A DNA stretch of 64,000 bases, taken from positions 1,178,001-1,242,000 of the forward strand of contig NZ_JABMLK010000001.1 of the NCBI RefSeq assembly GCF_013394855.1, read 5' to 3'. A program made the translations under genes and the position numbers. This stretch comes from Limnobaculum xujianqingii. GTDB lineage: Bacteria; Pseudomonadota; Gammaproteobacteria; Enterobacterales; Enterobacteriaceae. The notes under the pieces are model-generated. The model was not told where the DNA came from. It did no database searches and saw only the letters and a list, made by a program, of their open reading frames with translations. Shown here in pieces: positions 63,336 to 64,000 of this stretch (position 1 is its first letter; the number at the start of each line of letters is the position of its first letter).

Positions 63336-64000
63336 TTATTGATAGGTAACATTCAGGATAGCTACACTATTTGCCTGTCCCGGCATGACTTTGGTTTGAG
63401 TCTGATAATAACGAGTTTTAAATGTAACTCGCTCCGTAGTTAACGCCGAGTTTACCAGCTCAATTGGCTGATTAAGCCTTAACGGTTGTGAGTTATAAAG
63501 TATTTGAACACCAAGACCACTGGCTACACCCGGTGCACCTTCATTGGTTAATGCTAATACACTGTCATCACTCACACCTGTACTTTGTGCACCTTCGAGC
63601 TTCGCGGAAATTTTAGCGCTTTCATTTCCGGTACAATTAAAATCAACATTAAATGTATTTTCAGTGGTTGTCGGCCCGGTTTGGTTAAGTGTTCCCGCAT
63701 AAACATCACCAAGTGAAACCGGAACGTTAGGCGTTGTGGTATTGCAGGTTAAAGATTGCACGGCAATATTCGTTGTGCCCGAAATAAAAAGTTGTGATGT
63801 TAATAAGCTACTGTAGTAATAAACAAACTGCCCTGATTGAGGAATAGTAACGGCTGTTGGTTGAATAGTATCAGTGACGACCAGCTCTACCCGGTACATA
63901 AATGTTGGCGTATAGGTTGTACCAATAAGAAAACTGGGAGAAAACGGTATATCAACTTGAGGATAATAACCTAACGCTGCACTTGAAGTATTTGTGCTAC
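63336..64000 (-). CDS. Fimbrial/adhesin-like protein (5' part beyond window)
   Basis: The frame is open to the right edge (at least 220 residues visible), so only the C-terminal part is present. Beta-rich and Thr/Ser-rich: QSLTCNTTTPNVPVSLGDVYAG, NTFNVDFNCTGNESAKISAKLEG, GLGVQILYNSQPLRL and the end VAILNVTYQ. Two cysteines about 45 residues apart and the closing beta-strand fit the pilin domain of chaperone-usher fimbrial proteins; a long preceding domain suggests a tip adhesin rather than a major pilin. Chaperone and usher genes, if present, lie outside the window. The Met at 63899 is internal, not the start. Confidence 0.7.
   Translation of the reverse strand, partial: STNTSSAALGYYPQVDIPFSPSFLIGTTYTPTFMYRVELVVTDTIQPTAVTIPQSGQFVYYYSSLLTSQLFISGTTNIAVQSLTCNTTTPNVPVSLGDVYAGTLNQTGPTTTENTFNVDFNCTGNESAKISAKLEGAQSTGVSDDSVLALTNEGAPGVASGLGVQILYNSQPLRLNQPIELVNSALTTERVTFKTRYYQTQTKVMPGQANSVAILNVTYQ

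Overview
This window looks like chromosome from a member of the Enterobacterales of fairly low G+C content. Gene content and order follow the Escherichia coli 19-20 minute region closely, read here as serC .. ycaO-focA-pflB-pflA, ycaD, dmsABC, serS-rarA-lolA-ftsK-lrp, trxB-cydD-cydC, aat, infA, clpA-clpS, ybjD, lysO, hcp-hcr, ybjT, amiD. The proteins are recognisable orthologues but clearly diverged. A genus outside the E. coli/Salmonella core, such as the Budvicia/Pragia/Limnobaculum group, would fit. That placement is inference, because no 16S rRNA gene lies in the window.

Left half (1-31 kb). A strong anaerobic-respiration theme runs through it: periplasmic asparaginase (ansB), formate channel and pyruvate formate-lyase with its radical-SAM activase (focA-pflB-pflA), and a DMSO reductase operon (dmsA-B-C-dmsD plus a NapF-like ferredoxin). 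FNR-type boxes lie at sensible promoter positions ahead of focA, dmsA and hcp. Housekeeping genes follow: serS, rarA, lolA, ftsK, lrp, trxB, cydDC, aat, infA. A DUF2233/NAGPA-type exported protein sits between cydC and aat.

Middle (31-43 kb). clpA/clpS, the OLD-family protein YbjD, the lysine exporter LysO, the hybrid cluster protein pair hcp-hcr (FNR box plus NsrR-like box), ybjT and the amidase lipoprotein amiD. A GC-rich multi-hairpin repeat lies between lysO and hcp.

Right part (43-64 kb). Synteny with E. coli ends after amiD and the content becomes accessory. First comes a cassette of yqiJ (membrane/OB-fold partner), yqiK (an enlarged flotillin), a ~1645-residue AAA+ ATPase of the 'DNA repair ATPase' type, a rhomboid protease and a phospholipase D-like protein. 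I consider this the best candidate for an under-described system. Next is a three-gene envelope operon (COG3014-like lipoprotein, LpoB-like lipoprotein, CsgG/FlgT-like periplasmic protein). Then come a YqhD-like aldehyde reductase, the Hha-family protein Cnu, lipoprotein YbjP, and a c-di-GMP phosphodiesterase gene bracketed by two identical tRNA-Asn units. The window ends inside a fimbrial/adhesin-like gene.

No insertion sequence, prophage, CRISPR array or rRNA gene was recognised.
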